From Trichobilharzia szidati (taxonomy: Eukaryota; Platyhelminthes; Trematoda; Strigeidida; Schistosomatidae), in assembly GCA_944472155.2 (NCBI GenBank), contig OX235272.1:97656020-97720019 (forward strand): a stretch of 64,000 nt of DNA, written 5' to 3'. Below are positions 51,086 through 63,064 of this stretch, one piece after another. Every line of letters starts with the position of its first letter. The stretch's first letter is position 1. Position numbers and translations under genes: made by a program. Below the pieces are notes generated by a model. That model saw nothing but the letters and a program-made list of their open reading frames with translations, was not told where the DNA came from and made no database searches.

Positions 51086-52017
51086 AGATGAGATTCAATG
51101 TTGCGAAAAGTTGAAAGACACATTGACTGCATTTTACCAGACAAATAAGGAGATTCACGGAAATTCTGAGTAGCATAATTATTCGAACTCCGGCAAACAG
51201 ACTTTGTGTGCCCACCGTTGACATCTTCATATTTTATGTGTAAATCCCTAGCAGTTTAAAAGGTGCAGAAAGAAACCTGAATCAACTTTTTCTCTAACTT
51301 CAGAATATTGATCCCTGCAATTAGACAATCGCGAAGTTTTGTACAGGGGTGATCACCAGAGCAGCGATGTGAGATTTTTATCTCAAGCTGAATCTTTACG
51401 TTGTAGCACGAACACGTTTGTCGAACTGAGTCTCCTCTCATGTTCCAAAAGTAGTTATAAGGAAGTGATTTACTAGATGTTCATGCTGCTTATCAATTGG
51501 AAGAGTTATCGGTTTATCTGCTAATAAAACACTCTCCAGCAGATTATACGAAATTACAGCAAACATAATAAACAAATGAACTACAATATTATCGCCGTGA
51601 ACGAAAAGAATGACGGTGAAAATTGCATAGTTTATTTAATTGAACTGTTCTCCATTGACGAAAGACAAGAAAACTGTCATTGCTTGATCATGTACTGGTT
51701 GGCAGAAGATTGGAGAAATACAACCAGATATATTGTTATATATTATGTTAACGTCTATTTACAGACCTCGGTACTAATTAAACATTATAAATCTGTTTCG
51801 TTATCGCCTGATGAATAAAAAATCGTGTTGCCCAACCGATTGTTTTGTGACGGTTAAAGTTCATAATATTCTGCGTATTAAGCCTAGTCTTCTGAAACAA
51901 ACGATAGGTCCAAAGTCTCTACGATCTGCATGTTTGACATGCATTCTTCAATAAACACTATGCATCTAACTATTCATGACTAACCGTTACTAGTAATCTT
52001 TCCAAGTTTGTATGAGT

Positions 52018-52113
52018 GTAAGCATAGCATTGTTTTAGTATAATCAGATACAAGGGACCATATTTGCGATGATAGACAGATTTCAGAATGGAATTTGTTC
52101 CGTTGTTCATCTT
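52018..52113 (-). repeat. Extra 96 bp copy of a gypsy segment beside the right arm
   Basis: Nearly identical to 50634-50729 (between protease and RT of the arm element), in the same orientation, with a few substitutions. It begins three bases after the arm ends. Confidence 0.75.
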
Positions 52114-52149
52114 AGGTGCTAGCCATATTCTGAATATCGGTTAAGTAAT

Positions 52150-52215
52150 ACAAACGTAGAAACGTTGAAATTTCGTTTATGGTGAAATTGCATGGTTTCT
52201 GTCCTTTTTGACATC
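52150..52215 (+). repeat. Short fragment of dispersed repeat X
   Basis: The GTTTATGGTGAAATTGCATGG region followed by CTGTCC-TTTTGACATC matches 62240-62285. Third occurrence of repeat X in the window. Confidence 0.5.
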
Positions 52216-54149
52216 GCCACATGCTTCGCCTTCACCCTTACTCATGCTAACGGTACTGGATGGCGGCACATGTCAGCTGTTTGAGGCAGATTTCAGCTGT
52301 ACTTAGTTCATTTCACATTTTCGTGAGTTTTCTTGAGTGAAGTGCATTACAAATACCATATCTTAACGAAAAACTAGGAAAAATGCAGAAAAATAATCAT
52401 TATCAGCATTCTGACAGAACATCTAGTTGTCATCAAACTGAATTGTTACTGTGCATCAGGAATGTTAAAATTCATCGTAAAGTGTTAATTACTGTGGGAA
52501 ATATGGGGTAATTTTAGCAAATGAAACACATTTTCTTAAATGGTGAAGAAGTGTTTTGAATAATACTCACAAGAGTTTACAGTCATAAGGGAATGTTAGC
52601 TGATTGATTGGCAGAATAACAGTGGATAGACAACTTTTTAAATCAGAATTACTTTGTTGTTTGTACTTTTTTGATAATAACCATTTTGTAACATATTTTT
52701 TACTGTTTTTATTTTCCAGGTTACCATCGTTACTTCTTTCAACTTATTAATAGGCTTTCATGAAGCATAAACAGACGATATTTATATTTATCTTGTAAAT
52801 ACACTTCCAATAATATATTATTCATAATTGCATTCCTTACCATTTTGCAGCTTCGCCAGATTTTCTTCACTTCCTGAAATAGCGTTCAAGTACGTGGGGG
52901 CATAGCACTCACTCAAATATATGTTGTTTATCGATTGGCAACAACTATCATCAGGAAATGGAACGAAGTGTGGGTTGTCGCTCAACTTCGATAGAGACCT
53001 TCGTGAAAGATTTACAAATTAATATTTATAAGAATCTGTTCCGATTGCTTGTACTATAATTCAAAAATTTGAAGTTTTGAAAAAGTGATCATCTATGCTA
53101 ATTCACAACTGTAATTTGTATCACAATTGATCGTTCCTGTAAAAATGATATGTATTTCATGTAAACTTATACGTTTATACGAAATATATATTAGTATAAA
53201 CTAATATATGTGTGTTTGATAAAACATTTGTGATATTTTGAGTTTATTTGATGAAATAAATGTTTTAGAAGGCTTACATGCCTTTCATACATTTCATCAC
53301 CACCAGATCATTCAGGAGGAACTGGATATGAATATTCTATGCAAATTTCGAGACTGTATTCCTTCGAGTAACTTCACCTTCATTGAGAAATATCTGAGGA
53401 TGCATACATACCAGGTGAACTGATCTTACCTCAGGCATACTGAATATGTGAACAATGGAGGGAATAATCACCAGATTGGTGAAATTCCATAGACTAGTCA
53501 TCCACATATTGCATAAAAGATTTGAACAATCGTAGTTCTTTTTCTGCAAAAAGCAAACACTACACAGCTGTCTCTCTTATCCATCCGTTACAACCAAGTG
53601 AAAAAGACTTTCGGTTGGGGAACATTTTTCGGACCCTGGATATATGGGCATAAACGTGGGAGGTCTTCCGATCGAATGTGTACAAAGTGAGAAAATGGGC
53701 CATTTTCAGAAATAACATGGTCAAATTGGGAAAAAGTGGGTAATTTTTGGTTATCCGCACATGGGATAAATGGGAAACGTGTTCAGTGTGGGTGAAATAG
53801 GAAAACGTGGGACTAGAAGATTTTTCGGAACATAGGCAAACCGAAAAAACTTGGCCAATATGCGTAAAGCGGGTAAATTATGTTGCATTTTAACCACTAT
53901 TTACCCACGTTTTCGCCGATACAAATTGCTTGTCCAGCCAAATTTTGCCCACATTGCCCGTATGCATCCCACCACTATGTTAAATACTCGCCAGAGCAAA
54001 TAACACCACAAAACTTCATGGTTCATCAGATGAAAACAAAGTGTACTCCTATTGTTCTGAAATGTACGTTAGTACATTTTCACATTTTTCACATAGACGG
54101 ATACAGACGGTTTGCTTCCGAAATGTTTTAAGGAAATTCATATCAGGAT
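52216..54149. other. Unassigned sequence before Penelope-like element 2
   Basis: AT-rich. A poly-T-rich tract occurs at about 52620-52720. 53600-53930 is G-rich on the plus strand, with recurring GGGAAA and GTGGG words. No coding domain was recognised; the frames at 53238 and 53337 are unconvincing. Confidence 0.3.
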
Positions 54150-55590
54150 AGATTGAGAATTTCATTTTTTCATTCAGACATCCTTTGCACAGAGAAATCG
54201 TGCAACATAGAATTAGTGATGTCTTCGACTTTATTTCTAAAATATCCGAGACTAATGTGAGGTATAAACGCATGTTATCCATGGATGTATCATCACTATT
54301 CACTAATGTACCGCTAATGGAAACAGTAGACTATATTTGTCAAGAAATCGCCGAAAGGCAATTAGACTTAGGAATGGAATCCCCTTGTGTAGCCTCAAAG
54401 AATTACTTCTTAAATGCACAATGAATGTTCACTTCGTCTTTAATAATTCTTACTATCGACAAGTAGATGGAATAGCTATGGGTTCACCATTAGGCCCAAT
54501 GCTAGCTGACTTCTTTCTCGCAAAACTTGAAAACGGGAAATTGAAGGACATCATTAAGCAGTTTGGTATGTATTATCGATATGTCGATGATACATTTATC
54601 TTAGCTGATGAGAATGTTAATATAGACGAATTATTGCTGAAATTCAACAACATCCACCCTTCGCTTACCTTTACTTGTGAAGAGGAGCAGGACAATAAAC
54701 CACATTTCCTGGATGTCTTGCTAAGTAAGAGAGAAGATGGGTCACTTGGGAGAAGCGTGTATAGAAAAAGCATTTTCACAGGGCAATACACACACTTCCT
54801 TAGTTACGTGCCCATTAAATATAAAAGGAACGTTGTAAAATTTCTTGCGAGTAGAGCAAGAAAGATATGTACGGATGACCTCTTACAAAAGGAATTTGAA
54901 TATATTCACGATTCCTTGATGGAGATGGGCTGTCCGAGTAGTTTCATAAAGAAACATATGAAAACATCGGAGAAAAAACCGGAGACTCTGACTGCACGTA
55001 AGAAACCTCTATTTATTAAGTTACAATTTAATGGTGACTTATCAAGTGAGATTTTATTCCAGAGACTTTCAAGGAGTATACGAAGAACATTTTATGCAGC
55101 ACACCTATGTTTGTCATTCTCTAGTCGACGAATGATTGGGACGCAAACGAAGGATAAGCTTGATAGTTTTGCCACATCTATGTGTATTTATCAATTCAAC
55201 TGCACCTGCGGTGACAGTTATATTGGGCGCACTACTAGACAGCTTAGCCAACGTGTTAGTGAACATCTCCCATCGTGGTTTGGCAAAGGACAGACAAAAA
55301 CAATCTGCAGCTCAATTTTGTCACACTTAATTGATAGTGGTCATGTAATCGAGAAAACGAGAGCCTTCAAAGTGATTCATCGTATATCACCGAATCTTTC
55401 CAATAGACTTCGTATTCGTCTACTACACACAGCTGAGGCGATAGGCATTCGAATTATTAAACCTAAATTATGTATTCAAAAAAGTTCGTACAGCCTTTAT
55501 CCCTCCCTTGGCCTATTAAGACGTAACCAACCAATAACTTCTACACCACCTTTTGTTTGTATTTTCATCCCATTTCTTATCATCCCTTAA
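54150..55590 (+). mobile_element. Penelope-like element 2: RT plus GIY-YIG, one frameshift
   Basis: The first frame (54185-54424) gives LHREIVQHRI and SMDVSSLFTNVPL (motif A). After a single frameshift at about 54380-54400, the second frame (to 55590) gives DGIAMGSPLGP, YRYVDDTF (intact catalytic YVDD), SFIKKHMK, then the GIY-YIG nuclease: CIYQFNC, SYIGRT and AEAIGI. It is the same family as element 1 at 20.3 kb. The segment corresponding to LPKVHK upstream is missing, so it is 5'-truncated. It ends ~280 bp before a gypsy LTR. Confidence 0.88.
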
Positions 55591-55871
55591 TCTTATCTTG
55601 ATTATAAACGTGTTTCATTTCCTTCCCTTACAATCTAACATTACTTAATCGGTTCATTTGTTTTTACTAGCCTTTATCGACTACTTCCAAATGAACAGTT
55701 GTTTGTTTAATCATGCTGTTTTTCATTATTCGTGTTATCACAAATTGCTTCACTTTTCCACCCTTATTATTGATAAGACCATTTCTATTATTACTATAAT
55801 TATTATTATCATTACTACTATTATGACTAATTGCACAATTTATATTTGTAGTGACCCGTTTTATCACTCAT
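55591..55871. other. Spacer between Penelope 2 and gypsy LTR
   Basis: AT-rich, with an ATT/ATTATT run at 55770-55825; probably Penelope 3' sequence. Confidence 0.35.
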
Positions 55872-56210
55872 TGTAGCGGTAAATAATTCCCCAAAATTAT
55901 TAACCACAGCAATCATCACTCAACATTGGATGCTGACCATCACTGTTTAAGTCGACTTGTTTAGCTGAAGGCTTCCGGTCAAGCATCCCCGCCATTTGGT
56001 GCTCCGTCGTGTCACGTGCGTGCACGATTACTGGCTAGCTAAGCATTCACTTCTACCCGCGATTTGGTCCCGAAATATACTACGTACTTTGGGCGACAAA
56101 ATCTAGTCTTTTGCTTTATCTTTGGTACTCGAAGAACGAACACTATAGAAGTTGTTGGTAGAAGATCTTGCGTTAGTATAATCCGTACAACTCGCGAACG
56201 TCGATACCTG
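55872..56210 (+). repeat. 5' LTR
   Basis: Starts TGTAGCGGTAAATAATT. It is identical to 59901-60239 as far as ACCTG, after which the copies read TAACCCC and CAACCTT. Any promoter for the element would lie here; no clear TATA box was picked out. Confidence 0.92.
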
Positions 56211-56220
56211 TAACCCCTAA

Positions 56221-56240
56221 ACTGGTGAGCCCAACCACGA
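56221..56240 (+). promoter_or_regulatory. Probable tRNA primer-binding site
   Basis: TGGTGAGCCCAACCACG, about ten bases after the LTR, begins with the TGG expected from pairing to a tRNA CCA end. The tRNA was not identified. Confidence 0.5.
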
Positions 56241-56334
56241 ACTACATCTTCCATTCACACGCAGATAAACCCGGTGAGTTCGTTCCTTTTTGTGTTTGTC
56301 CTTGTACTCTTTTGTAATCCGCATACATTTCGTC

Positions 56335-56985
56335 ATGAGTGATCCTAGCCCCAAGGTTATTCTTATACGCTCAACCGCCAAAACAATTCAGCTCGTACCA
56401 TATTGGCCAAATAATACTAAAACGTGGTTTCAGAAAGCCGAGTCTGATTTTTGTGAGCATGAGATAACCGATCAACGTTCACAGTTCCTTGCAGTTATTC
56501 ACGCCCTACCGCGGGAATTCAGCAGGTGCGTAACTCTGCAGATGTCGGGTCCAGAGGTAAGTAACTCGTACGAGTTGCTCAAAGCATCCCTCCTCAAGAG
56601 AAACGTTCTCACGGATCGACGACGTCTGGATGAGTTATTTCGTGACATCGAGTTAGGGGATCAGTCAGCCGTGAGCATGTTGGCAAGAATGAGCGAGATT
56701 ATTGGCCAAAGTCAGTTCGACGAAGAACTGTTCAGAGAACTCTTTGTATCCAAACTGCCACAGTCAGTTCAGACTGTACTTGTGACACTTCAGGGTGTTC
56801 TTATTGATGACTTAGCTGTCTCTGCAGGTGAAATTCTAGAGATAACTAAACGGCCAGTTACCGAAATGTACTCAGTTACCGAACAGATTTCGAGTAAGGA
56901 TACTGAAATGATAGAGTTATGCAACTCCATCCAGCAGATGCTTAGGTCAAACATGCCTAGTAATTCCCCCTACTGTCGTCCTTAA
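56335..56985 (+). CDS. Gypsy Gag (capsid region)
   Basis: The open frame runs from 56290, but the ATG at 56335 (MSDPSPKV) is the likely start, giving 216 residues. The region [16 protein letters not shown] and ALPREFSR is typical of the capsid N-terminal part in flatworm and other gypsy elements. It assembles the RNA-containing particle. The frame ends at 56985 without a zinc knuckle. A cysteine-rich, nucleocapsid-like stretch ([15 protein letters not shown], about 57060-57105) lies in the -1 frame that leads into pol, so a frameshift, mutational or programmed, separates Gag from it. Confidence 0.75.
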   Translation: MSDPSPKVILIRSTAKTIQLVPYWPNNTKTWFQKAESDFCEHEITDQRSQFLAVIHALPREFSRCVTLQMSGPEVSNSYELLKASLLKRNVLTDRRRLDELFRDIELGDQSAVSMLARMSEIIGQSQFDEELFRELFVSKLPQSVQTVLVTLQGVLIDDLAVSAGEILEITKRPVTEMYSVTEQISSKDTEMIELCNSIQQMLRSNMPSNSPYCRP

Positions 56986-57122
56986 TCCCCTCAACGGCGA
57001 AACTCAGGTGGTTCAAGCCACATTCTCTGAAAAACCTTGACTGGTATTGGTATTACAAAACATATGGCCAGGAAGCGAAATGCTGTCGAACACCTTGTGA
57101 TTTCGGCAAAGCCTCAAAGTCT

Positions 57123-59402
57123 GTGGGAAACTATCCCGTTGGACTTTTCGAATTCCTACATATGTCATTCGGCCTCCGGAATGCGGCCCAAACATTCCGA
57201 CGCTTCATCGATAAAATATTTCGCGGTCTCGACTTTGTATATGCATACTTAGACGACTGCCTCATTGCCAGTCCAGATAAGGAAAGTCACCTTAGACACT
57301 TGGACTTGGCATTTGGAAGGTTACGCCAACATGGTGTTACCATCAATATACAGAAGTGTCAAATAGGCGTTGACTCACTCGATTTTCTGGGTCACACTAT
57401 TGACTGTCAGGGCATTCGCCCACTGGCTACTAAAGTCGAAGCGATACTGAACTTTCCGGAGCCAAAGACAGTGAAAAGTCTTCGCACTTTTAACGGCTTG
57501 GTAAGTTATTATCAATGGTTTATTCCTAACTGTGCTTCTCTGATTCAGCCATTAACAGACCTCCTTCGAGGAAATAACAAGTCTATCGAACTCGACGCGT
57601 CTTCTCGACATGCTTTTACTCAGGTGAAGAAAGCTATTGCGGATGCCACCCTTCTTATGCATCAGGATCCAACGGCACCGTTAAGTATCCCAGTTGATGC
57701 ATCAGAGACTGCAATCGGCGCAGTTCTGCAACAACTAGCTAACAAAGAGTGGCAACCACTTGCCTTTTTCTCGAAGCGCCTTCAATTAACTGAAACGAAG
57801 TACAGCACATTCGGAAGAGAACTTCTAGCTATGTACTGTGCTATACGCCACTTTCGACATTCAGTTGAGGGTCGTGAATTCATAATTTTCACTGACCACA
57901 AACCTCTGACGTACTCTTTGAACTCAACTTCAGATAAGTATTCACCCAGGGAATCACAGCGACTAGATTACGTTTCACAGTTTACATCGGATACTCGCCA
58001 TGTATCCGGAGTGAACAACACTGTGGCAGATGCCTTGTCACGCGTTTGTTCCTTCACCCAAATAGAAGGCACAGACCTTGTAAAACTGGCTCGTTTTCAA
58101 AAGGAAGATACCGAGCTTCAACATGAGTTATCGAAAACAACTCTACAATTGGCCGATAAACCCTTAGGTATAGGAAAAGTTACTATTCTCTGCGACATTT
58201 CCACTAGTACTCCTCGCCCTATCGTGCCTAAAAGTTATCGCCGTAACGTCTTCAATACGTTGCATGGCTTATCCCACCCAGGTATTCGAACTACCGTCAA
58301 CCTCGTAACTAGTCGGTTTTGTTGGCCTGGTACTAACAAGGAAGTAAGGGAATGGGCACAGACGTGCTTAGCTTGTCAAAAGTTCAAGGTAATAAGACAC
58401 ACCAAAAGCCCCCTTTGTACCTTTCTTATCCCCGATGCCCGTTTCGAACACGTCCATATAGATTTAGTTGGCTCCCTTACAGAATCTCATGGATATACCT
58501 ATATGTTAACCTGCATCGATCGCTTCACACGATGGCCTGAAGCAGTACCCCTCAAGGATATATCTGTTGAAACCGTCGCACGCGTCTTCATAGACAGATG
58601 GATCGCAAACTTTGGATGCCCATCTTCCATAACAACTGATCGCGGGCGGCAATTCGAAAGCGGTTTATTCTTCGCTCTAACTAAAATCCTTGGTTGCATG
58701 CGTTTTCGAACAACAGCCTACCATTCACAAGCTAATGGTATGGTAGAACGTCTACACAGACATTTGAAAGCTGGTTTGTCAGCTGCAAACAATACTCATT
58801 GGACTGAATCCCTTCCGTTAGTTCTCCTAGGGATACGAAACGCTTTAAAAACCGATGTTGGTTGTACTACCCCTGAGCTAGTACATGGCACGACACTACG
58901 ACTGCCAGGTGAGTTTGTTTCTCCCTCGAGCTTCTCACCAGCGGTATATCACTCCTCATACATCAGTAGGCTTACAAACGCAATGCATTCAGTTAAACCT
59001 GCTCCCCTTCGACAACAGTCCACTGATGTCTTCGTTCACCCCTGTTTAGAAACTTCTTCACACGTATTTGTTCGTCGCGACTCTGTGCGTCGCCCTCTAG
59101 AACCTCCGTATGACGGACCATATAAAGTAATTAAACGTACAGATAAATTCTTTGTCTTAGACAAGAAAGGGTGCGAAGACAACGTCAGTATCGACCGTCT
59201 GAAACCGGCTTACTTGGAAGGTAATCCTATTAGCCTAGATCTGAGCGTACCCAACAATCCACAAGTAATCGAATATCCTTTAGTCCTCGAAGAACTCGCT
59301 GGCACGGCGAAAGCCACCGAACTTTCGGTCGAGCCCTCTAAGGAAACGCGTTCTGGCCGTAACGTAAGATTCCCAGAATACCTGCACACCTGTTTCACAT
59401 AA
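57123..59402 (+). CDS. Gypsy Pol, truncated: RT C-terminal part, RNase H, integrase
   Basis: 759 codons without a stop; the open frame extends upstream to about 56960 through the nucleocapsid-like stretch, so 57123 (GTG) is not a real start. RT begins at [17 protein letters not shown] and includes the catalytic YLDD (about residue 42). RNase H follows ([27 protein letters not shown]), then the integrase H2C2 finger ([14 protein letters not shown]), a DDE core ([23 protein letters not shown]) and a GPY/F module ([19 protein letters not shown]). Protease and RT fingers are deleted in frame, just before NYPVGLF. Integrase looks intact; RT lacks motif A and cannot work alone. Confidence 0.88.
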   Translation: MGNYPVGLFEFLHMSFGLRNAAQTFRRFIDKIFRGLDFVYAYLDDCLIASPDKESHLRHLDLAFGRLRQHGVTINIQKCQIGVDSLDFLGHTIDCQGIRPLATKVEAILNFPEPKTVKSLRTFNGLVSYYQWFIPNCASLIQPLTDLLRGNNKSIELDASSRHAFTQVKKAIADATLLMHQDPTAPLSIPVDASETAIGAVLQQLANKEWQPLAFFSKRLQLTETKYSTFGRELLAMYCAIRHFRHSVEGREFIIFTDHKPLTYSLNSTSDKYSPRESQRLDYVSQFTSDTRHVSGVNNTVADALSRVCSFTQIEGTDLVKLARFQKEDTELQHELSKTTLQLADKPLGIGKVTILCDISTSTPRPIVPKSYRRNVFNTLHGLSHPGIRTTVNLVTSRFCWPGTNKEVREWAQTCLACQKFKVIRHTKSPLCTFLIPDARFEHVHIDLVGSLTESHGYTYMLTCIDRFTRWPEAVPLKDISVETVARVFIDRWIANFGCPSSITTDRGRQFESGLFFALTKILGCMRFRTTAYHSQANGMVERLHRHLKAGLSAANNTHWTESLPLVLLGIRNALKTDVGCTTPELVHGTTLRLPGEFVSPSSFSPAVYHSSYISRLTNAMHSVKPAPLRQQSTDVFVHPCLETSSHVFVRRDSVRRPLEPPYDGPYKVIKRTDKFFVLDKKGCEDNVSIDRLKPAYLEGNPISLDLSVPNNPQVIEYPLVLEELAGTAKATELSVEPSKETRSGRNVRFPEYLHTCFT

Positions 59403-59880
59403 CTGAGTGGTGCGTTTCAGCCAACTCATTATTTCTCTTCAGATACATCAATTTTTTTATGTCGCATCACTAAACACAACTAAAAGATTTTTTCCTATAA
59501 CCGTACATTAAACATGCACTTAAGAAAATTAAATTAGATGCATGTTTTCTTCCCCGATATTTTGAACTTTGCCTTATTTTACTGAATGGTAGATGCACGT
59601 GATTTATTTTGGTAAAAAACGCTTATTTGGTATATTTTCCTTGACAAGGTTGTTAGCATTCTTGTTTTCTTTTCCAGGTGCAACGGGCACTGGACAAGAA
59701 ACAAACGAAGCACGGGATCCAACGAACAACATCGAGGAAGCTATGTACAGACACCCTATTAGCATAGGCAGACAGACCAGTAGGCCCTCCATCAAGCCCC
59801 TCTGAAGATTTTTTTCACCCATAAGGGAACCGTCGAGATTTTTTTACTTCCGGCTGGTCATGTCTTAGGGTCCTCACAAA
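59403..59880 (+). other. Gypsy 3' untranslated segment
   Basis: Between the pol stop and the polypurine tract. The reverse-oriented fragment at 24053-24549 carries the same segment. The 70-codon frame at 59593 has no recognisable domain. Confidence 0.55.
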
Positions 59881-59900
59881 CCCACTAGGGGGGAGTGAGC
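59880..59900 (+). promoter_or_regulatory. Polypurine tract before 3' LTR
   Basis: AGGGGGGAGTGAG directly precedes the TGTAGCGG start of the 3' LTR, the expected plus-strand primer site. Confidence 0.65.
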
Positions 59901-60241
59901 TGTAGCGGTAAATAATTCCCCAAAATTATTAACCACAGCAATCATCACTCAACATTGGATGCTGACCATCACTGTTTAAGTCGACTTGTTTAGCTGAAGG
60001 CTTCCGGTCAAGCATCCCCGCCATTTGGTGCTCCGTCGTGTCACGTGCGTGCACGATTACTGGCTAGCTAAGCATTCACTTCTACCCGCGATTTGGTCCC
60101 GAAATATACTACGTACTTTGGGCGACAAAATCTAGTCTTTTGCTTTATCTTTGGTACTCGAAGAACGAACACTATAGAAGTTGTTGGTAGAAGATCTTGC
60201 GTTAGTATAATCCGTACAACTCGCGAACGTCGATACCTGCA
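59901..60241 (+). repeat. 3' LTR
   Basis: No difference from the 5' LTR found over 339 bp on reading the two side by side. Confidence 0.92.
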
Positions 60242-60849
60242 ACCTTTAAAACCTCTTTGAAACACACAAAATATTTATGTGGCACAACCAACTGATAATT
60301 CATAATTAGTTCGCCATTATTCTAAGTCTGAGCGCAGGTGTGAGAAAGCTGTTTCAGTAGCTATTATATACATGTATTACTTTTCCAGTGTAAGAAATTG
60401 ATCCTAATAAATTAAAACACTTAAAATTTCGGAAAGAACTTTGGAATTCAATGGCCATTCGATAAACAGAGAAGTGTAACCAGTACATGCGATCTCACAT
60501 CTTGAACTCGAAACAAGCATGTACTGACAGCGATTTTCAGTAACCCAAGTTTTTAAGCAGTGTGTGCTGCGTGTCAAGACAGTGCGGCTACCGTGAATGG
60601 AATTGATCCTTTCACCAGTAAGTCGTCCAGTGTGGTTGAAAATAGACAATAATAGGTATAATTAGTGTAGACGATGTGGACTTTAAGAAGTAAAACTTCC
60701 AAAAATTGATGATGAGATTTAAAACATATATCAATCACAGTAATATACGAGAGTGAATAGACAGAGTCGTCAGAAGAGCAATAAAAGGGAGAATTGACAG
60801 TAGTAAAAGGATGAGTTCAGGTGTTTACTCATGATTAGTATATGACTTT
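60242..60849. other. Unassigned sequence
   Basis: No recognisable coding; the 81-codon minus frame at 60404-60649 lacks motifs. Confidence 0.3.
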
Positions 60850-61560
60850 TAAGGCAACTCAGCCCCTGTGTTGCCGCTTGGTTTACCAGTCTGTGCTTAA
60901 GGCCTGCCACAGAAGGTGCAGCAGCCACGTCTGTCGGCAGAGAGTTCTAGGGGCGAGAAGCTCAAGGAGGAAATAAATTGGAGAGCATTGGGGTCTTTGC
61001 CCTCTGCAGCGATATCCTTAGTAGATTTTTATGAAGAATTAGTGTGAAGTATATAAGTGGCGGTTCCATAAGAAATGACTCCAAAGATTAGAAAAAGTAG
61101 AACATATAGGACATGCTGATTCATAAGATGTCTCACCAATCTGTGTGGTGCCCACGGGGCCACATCTTGACCAGATACTGATCAGAGTGATAAATGTTAA
61201 GGTCAAAGGCATTGTTTCTTATTTAGATGTAACCGATCATGATTCTTTTCAAAGATTAGGTGATAAATTCATGTTTAAGTCTCGTGCTGTGAAAAATGCA
61301 TGTTAATGTTCTGCAGACTGAAGAGATTCTCATTTGTGATTACATCCATATATGCTGACCAGCATGCAATGCCCTCCTCCTTAGTGACAGTCAGCTCTGA
61401 GATTTCCATCGCAGAAACTGTAGTCGTAGCGTTGCACTGCTTCGAGGCCGTCTCAACCGTAGAGCATACTGAGTAATGATAGCCTTCATGACAAATGCTT
61501 CCCAATATGTCACCAGACACATGCATGTCTAAGGACACTCTTAGCAGTACTACCTTTATA
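60850..61560 (-). mobile_element. Decayed CR1-like LINE, RT C-terminus
   Basis: Minus translation near 60960-60890 gives NSLPTDVAAAPSVAGLKHRL, the terminal LINE pattern. Upstream frames (61000-61200) give LVKMWPRGHHTD. The 87-codon frame 61538-61275 aligns with the copy at 44930-45540. Confidence 0.55.
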
Positions 61561-61589
61561 TATGCACACGTGTTTATAGATAGGCTACC

Positions 61590-62040
61590 TCAAACAACTA
61601 GGAAATAGAGATATTATGAAATCGCAAGACATAGAAGCAGCCAGTACTCTAGTAAAATAATTTTTTGCTTAGTTAGCAGAGTGAAATGTGGGCTGGACTT
61701 ATCCGGCATGTTGGTTGAAATTTCGTTCGGTAAATGTTTTTTGTGAATAATTTTCAGGAAAATTGTGTTATATGTTTTTTGGATTGATAGGAATTCTCAT
61801 TTTCTGGCTAGTTATGTTGGTGTCCGCGTCATATAATCTTACTGCGACACACTCTAAGCATATTGGTTGTAATGGTTAGTGTTTCATGCGGAATGAGTAG
61901 AAACATCGCTATAATGAAGAAGATAGGGTAGTTTACTTCTTGTAGAAGCTGCAGCTTTCAACATAGTGTCATTCAATGAAGACCACGTCAAAATGTGGCT
62001 ATTTTCGTGTGAAGAACAGTACTATTTGACAAAAGAATGC
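61590..62040. repeat. Diverged relative of the 45.5-46.3 kb repeat
   Basis: Shares AGGAAAT, ATAGAAG, TTAGCAGAGT and AAAATGTGG in order with the 360 bp units. As at 45.5 kb, it lies immediately to the right of the same LINE remnant. Confidence 0.45.
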
Positions 62041-62126
62041 TATCAGTACATGGGAATCACCTATAAATGCTAACAAAATCTTCTGTGGGAACAGAAGTTA
62101 CCATGTAGCCGTGTCTTTCACTGTAT

Positions 62127-62797
62127 GTGAATTTAAACAGGAATTATGGTAAGTTGAAAGGTTATAGATATATATTTCCTATCTATGTAGGACACACCAG
62201 TTGTACAGGCATGGATAAGTATTATTCAAATTACATGAATTTGATTTATAGTGAAATTACATGGTTGCTGTCCTCTCTGACATCAGTTAGTGAGCACATT
62301 CTGATAATTAGTCGTTCAATGGAGCACATAAAGAAATATAGAAATATTGTCTTCGCATTAACAAAAAAACCCAAGTATGTGTCGGATAAATTACAAATAT
62401 TTGGGAAAAAAATAAAGCTTGAAGTCAATTCCTCCATATAACTTTGTTGTGTGCGGCATCGTGTCTTGTTTTATGTTCATATTGGGTATTAGTTTAAAAT
62501 GAGTGATTTATTTTTATGATTTTGACATCATTTTTTGCAAGTAATACCAGATGCGAATTCAACTGAATGCAGATTAATATTGGTCATTGTCAAGCAGATT
62601 TGTTTTACTGCACTCAAGTCACCCATAGCCCACCATTTGTCACTCCATGGTTGTTCCGTACGAGTAAGTTGATAAACACGTAGAAAGCTATTTAAAAGCC
62701 GTTTTAGATCGTTGACAGTGCTTGTATAAGATGCTGTACAGCGTCTTGTTATGGTGACAGTGGATTTCATCAAGGATGCTGAGCCATTACTAGCCAA
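62127..62797 (+). repeat. Unclassified dispersed repeat X, copy 2
   Basis: Inverted relative to 27720-28290. The plus frame 62127-62441 (104 codons) includes EITW, SMEHIKKYRNIVFALT and KPKYV. The minus frame 62797-62528 (89 codons) includes NDLKRLLNSFL, TEQPWSDKW and AVKQI. These face each other (convergent). No known domain recognised. Confidence 0.6.
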
Positions 62798-63064
62798 ACC
62801 TTGAGGGATGATATATGAGTAAGTGACATCAATTGTTTCTCAGCTTCAGTCGGAATGTAGATCAATGCAACTTGTACTACAAAGTAAATACAACAGAAAT
62901 GTACCAGAGGGCAGAGAAAAAGTATGTGGATTGGGACATATATGTTTGTATTCGTTGTACATTGTAATTTGATGAACAAATATTTATTTCTACTAAGTCT
63001 TTTTATGCATTTATGCTACTAGTTTATTTATAGTCTTTAGAGAAGTAAGGGTATTTAAGCATGT
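62798..63064. other. Unassigned spacer
   Basis: Nothing recognised; may include LINE 3' tail. Confidence 0.3.

Larger units (their letters stand above)
48367..52015 (-). repeat. Right arm of the large inverted duplication
   Basis: Reverse complement of 39377-43046, lacking about 21 bp near its outer end. The inner end breaks off within the gypsy integrase core and joins LINE B sequence directly, so this copy appears to have been inserted into LINE B. Confidence 0.95.
55872..60241 (+). mobile_element. Ty3/gypsy LTR retrotransposon with internal deletion
   Basis: About 4.37 kb with two LTRs, a primer-site-like sequence, gag, a truncated pol and a purine-rich tract before the 3' LTR. The LTRs (339 bp to ACCTG) appear identical base for base, implying recent insertion. 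Protease and the N-terminal half of RT are absent. No target-site duplication was found at either plausible LTR end, so the exact LTR 3' boundary is uncertain by a few bases. Confidence 0.92.
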
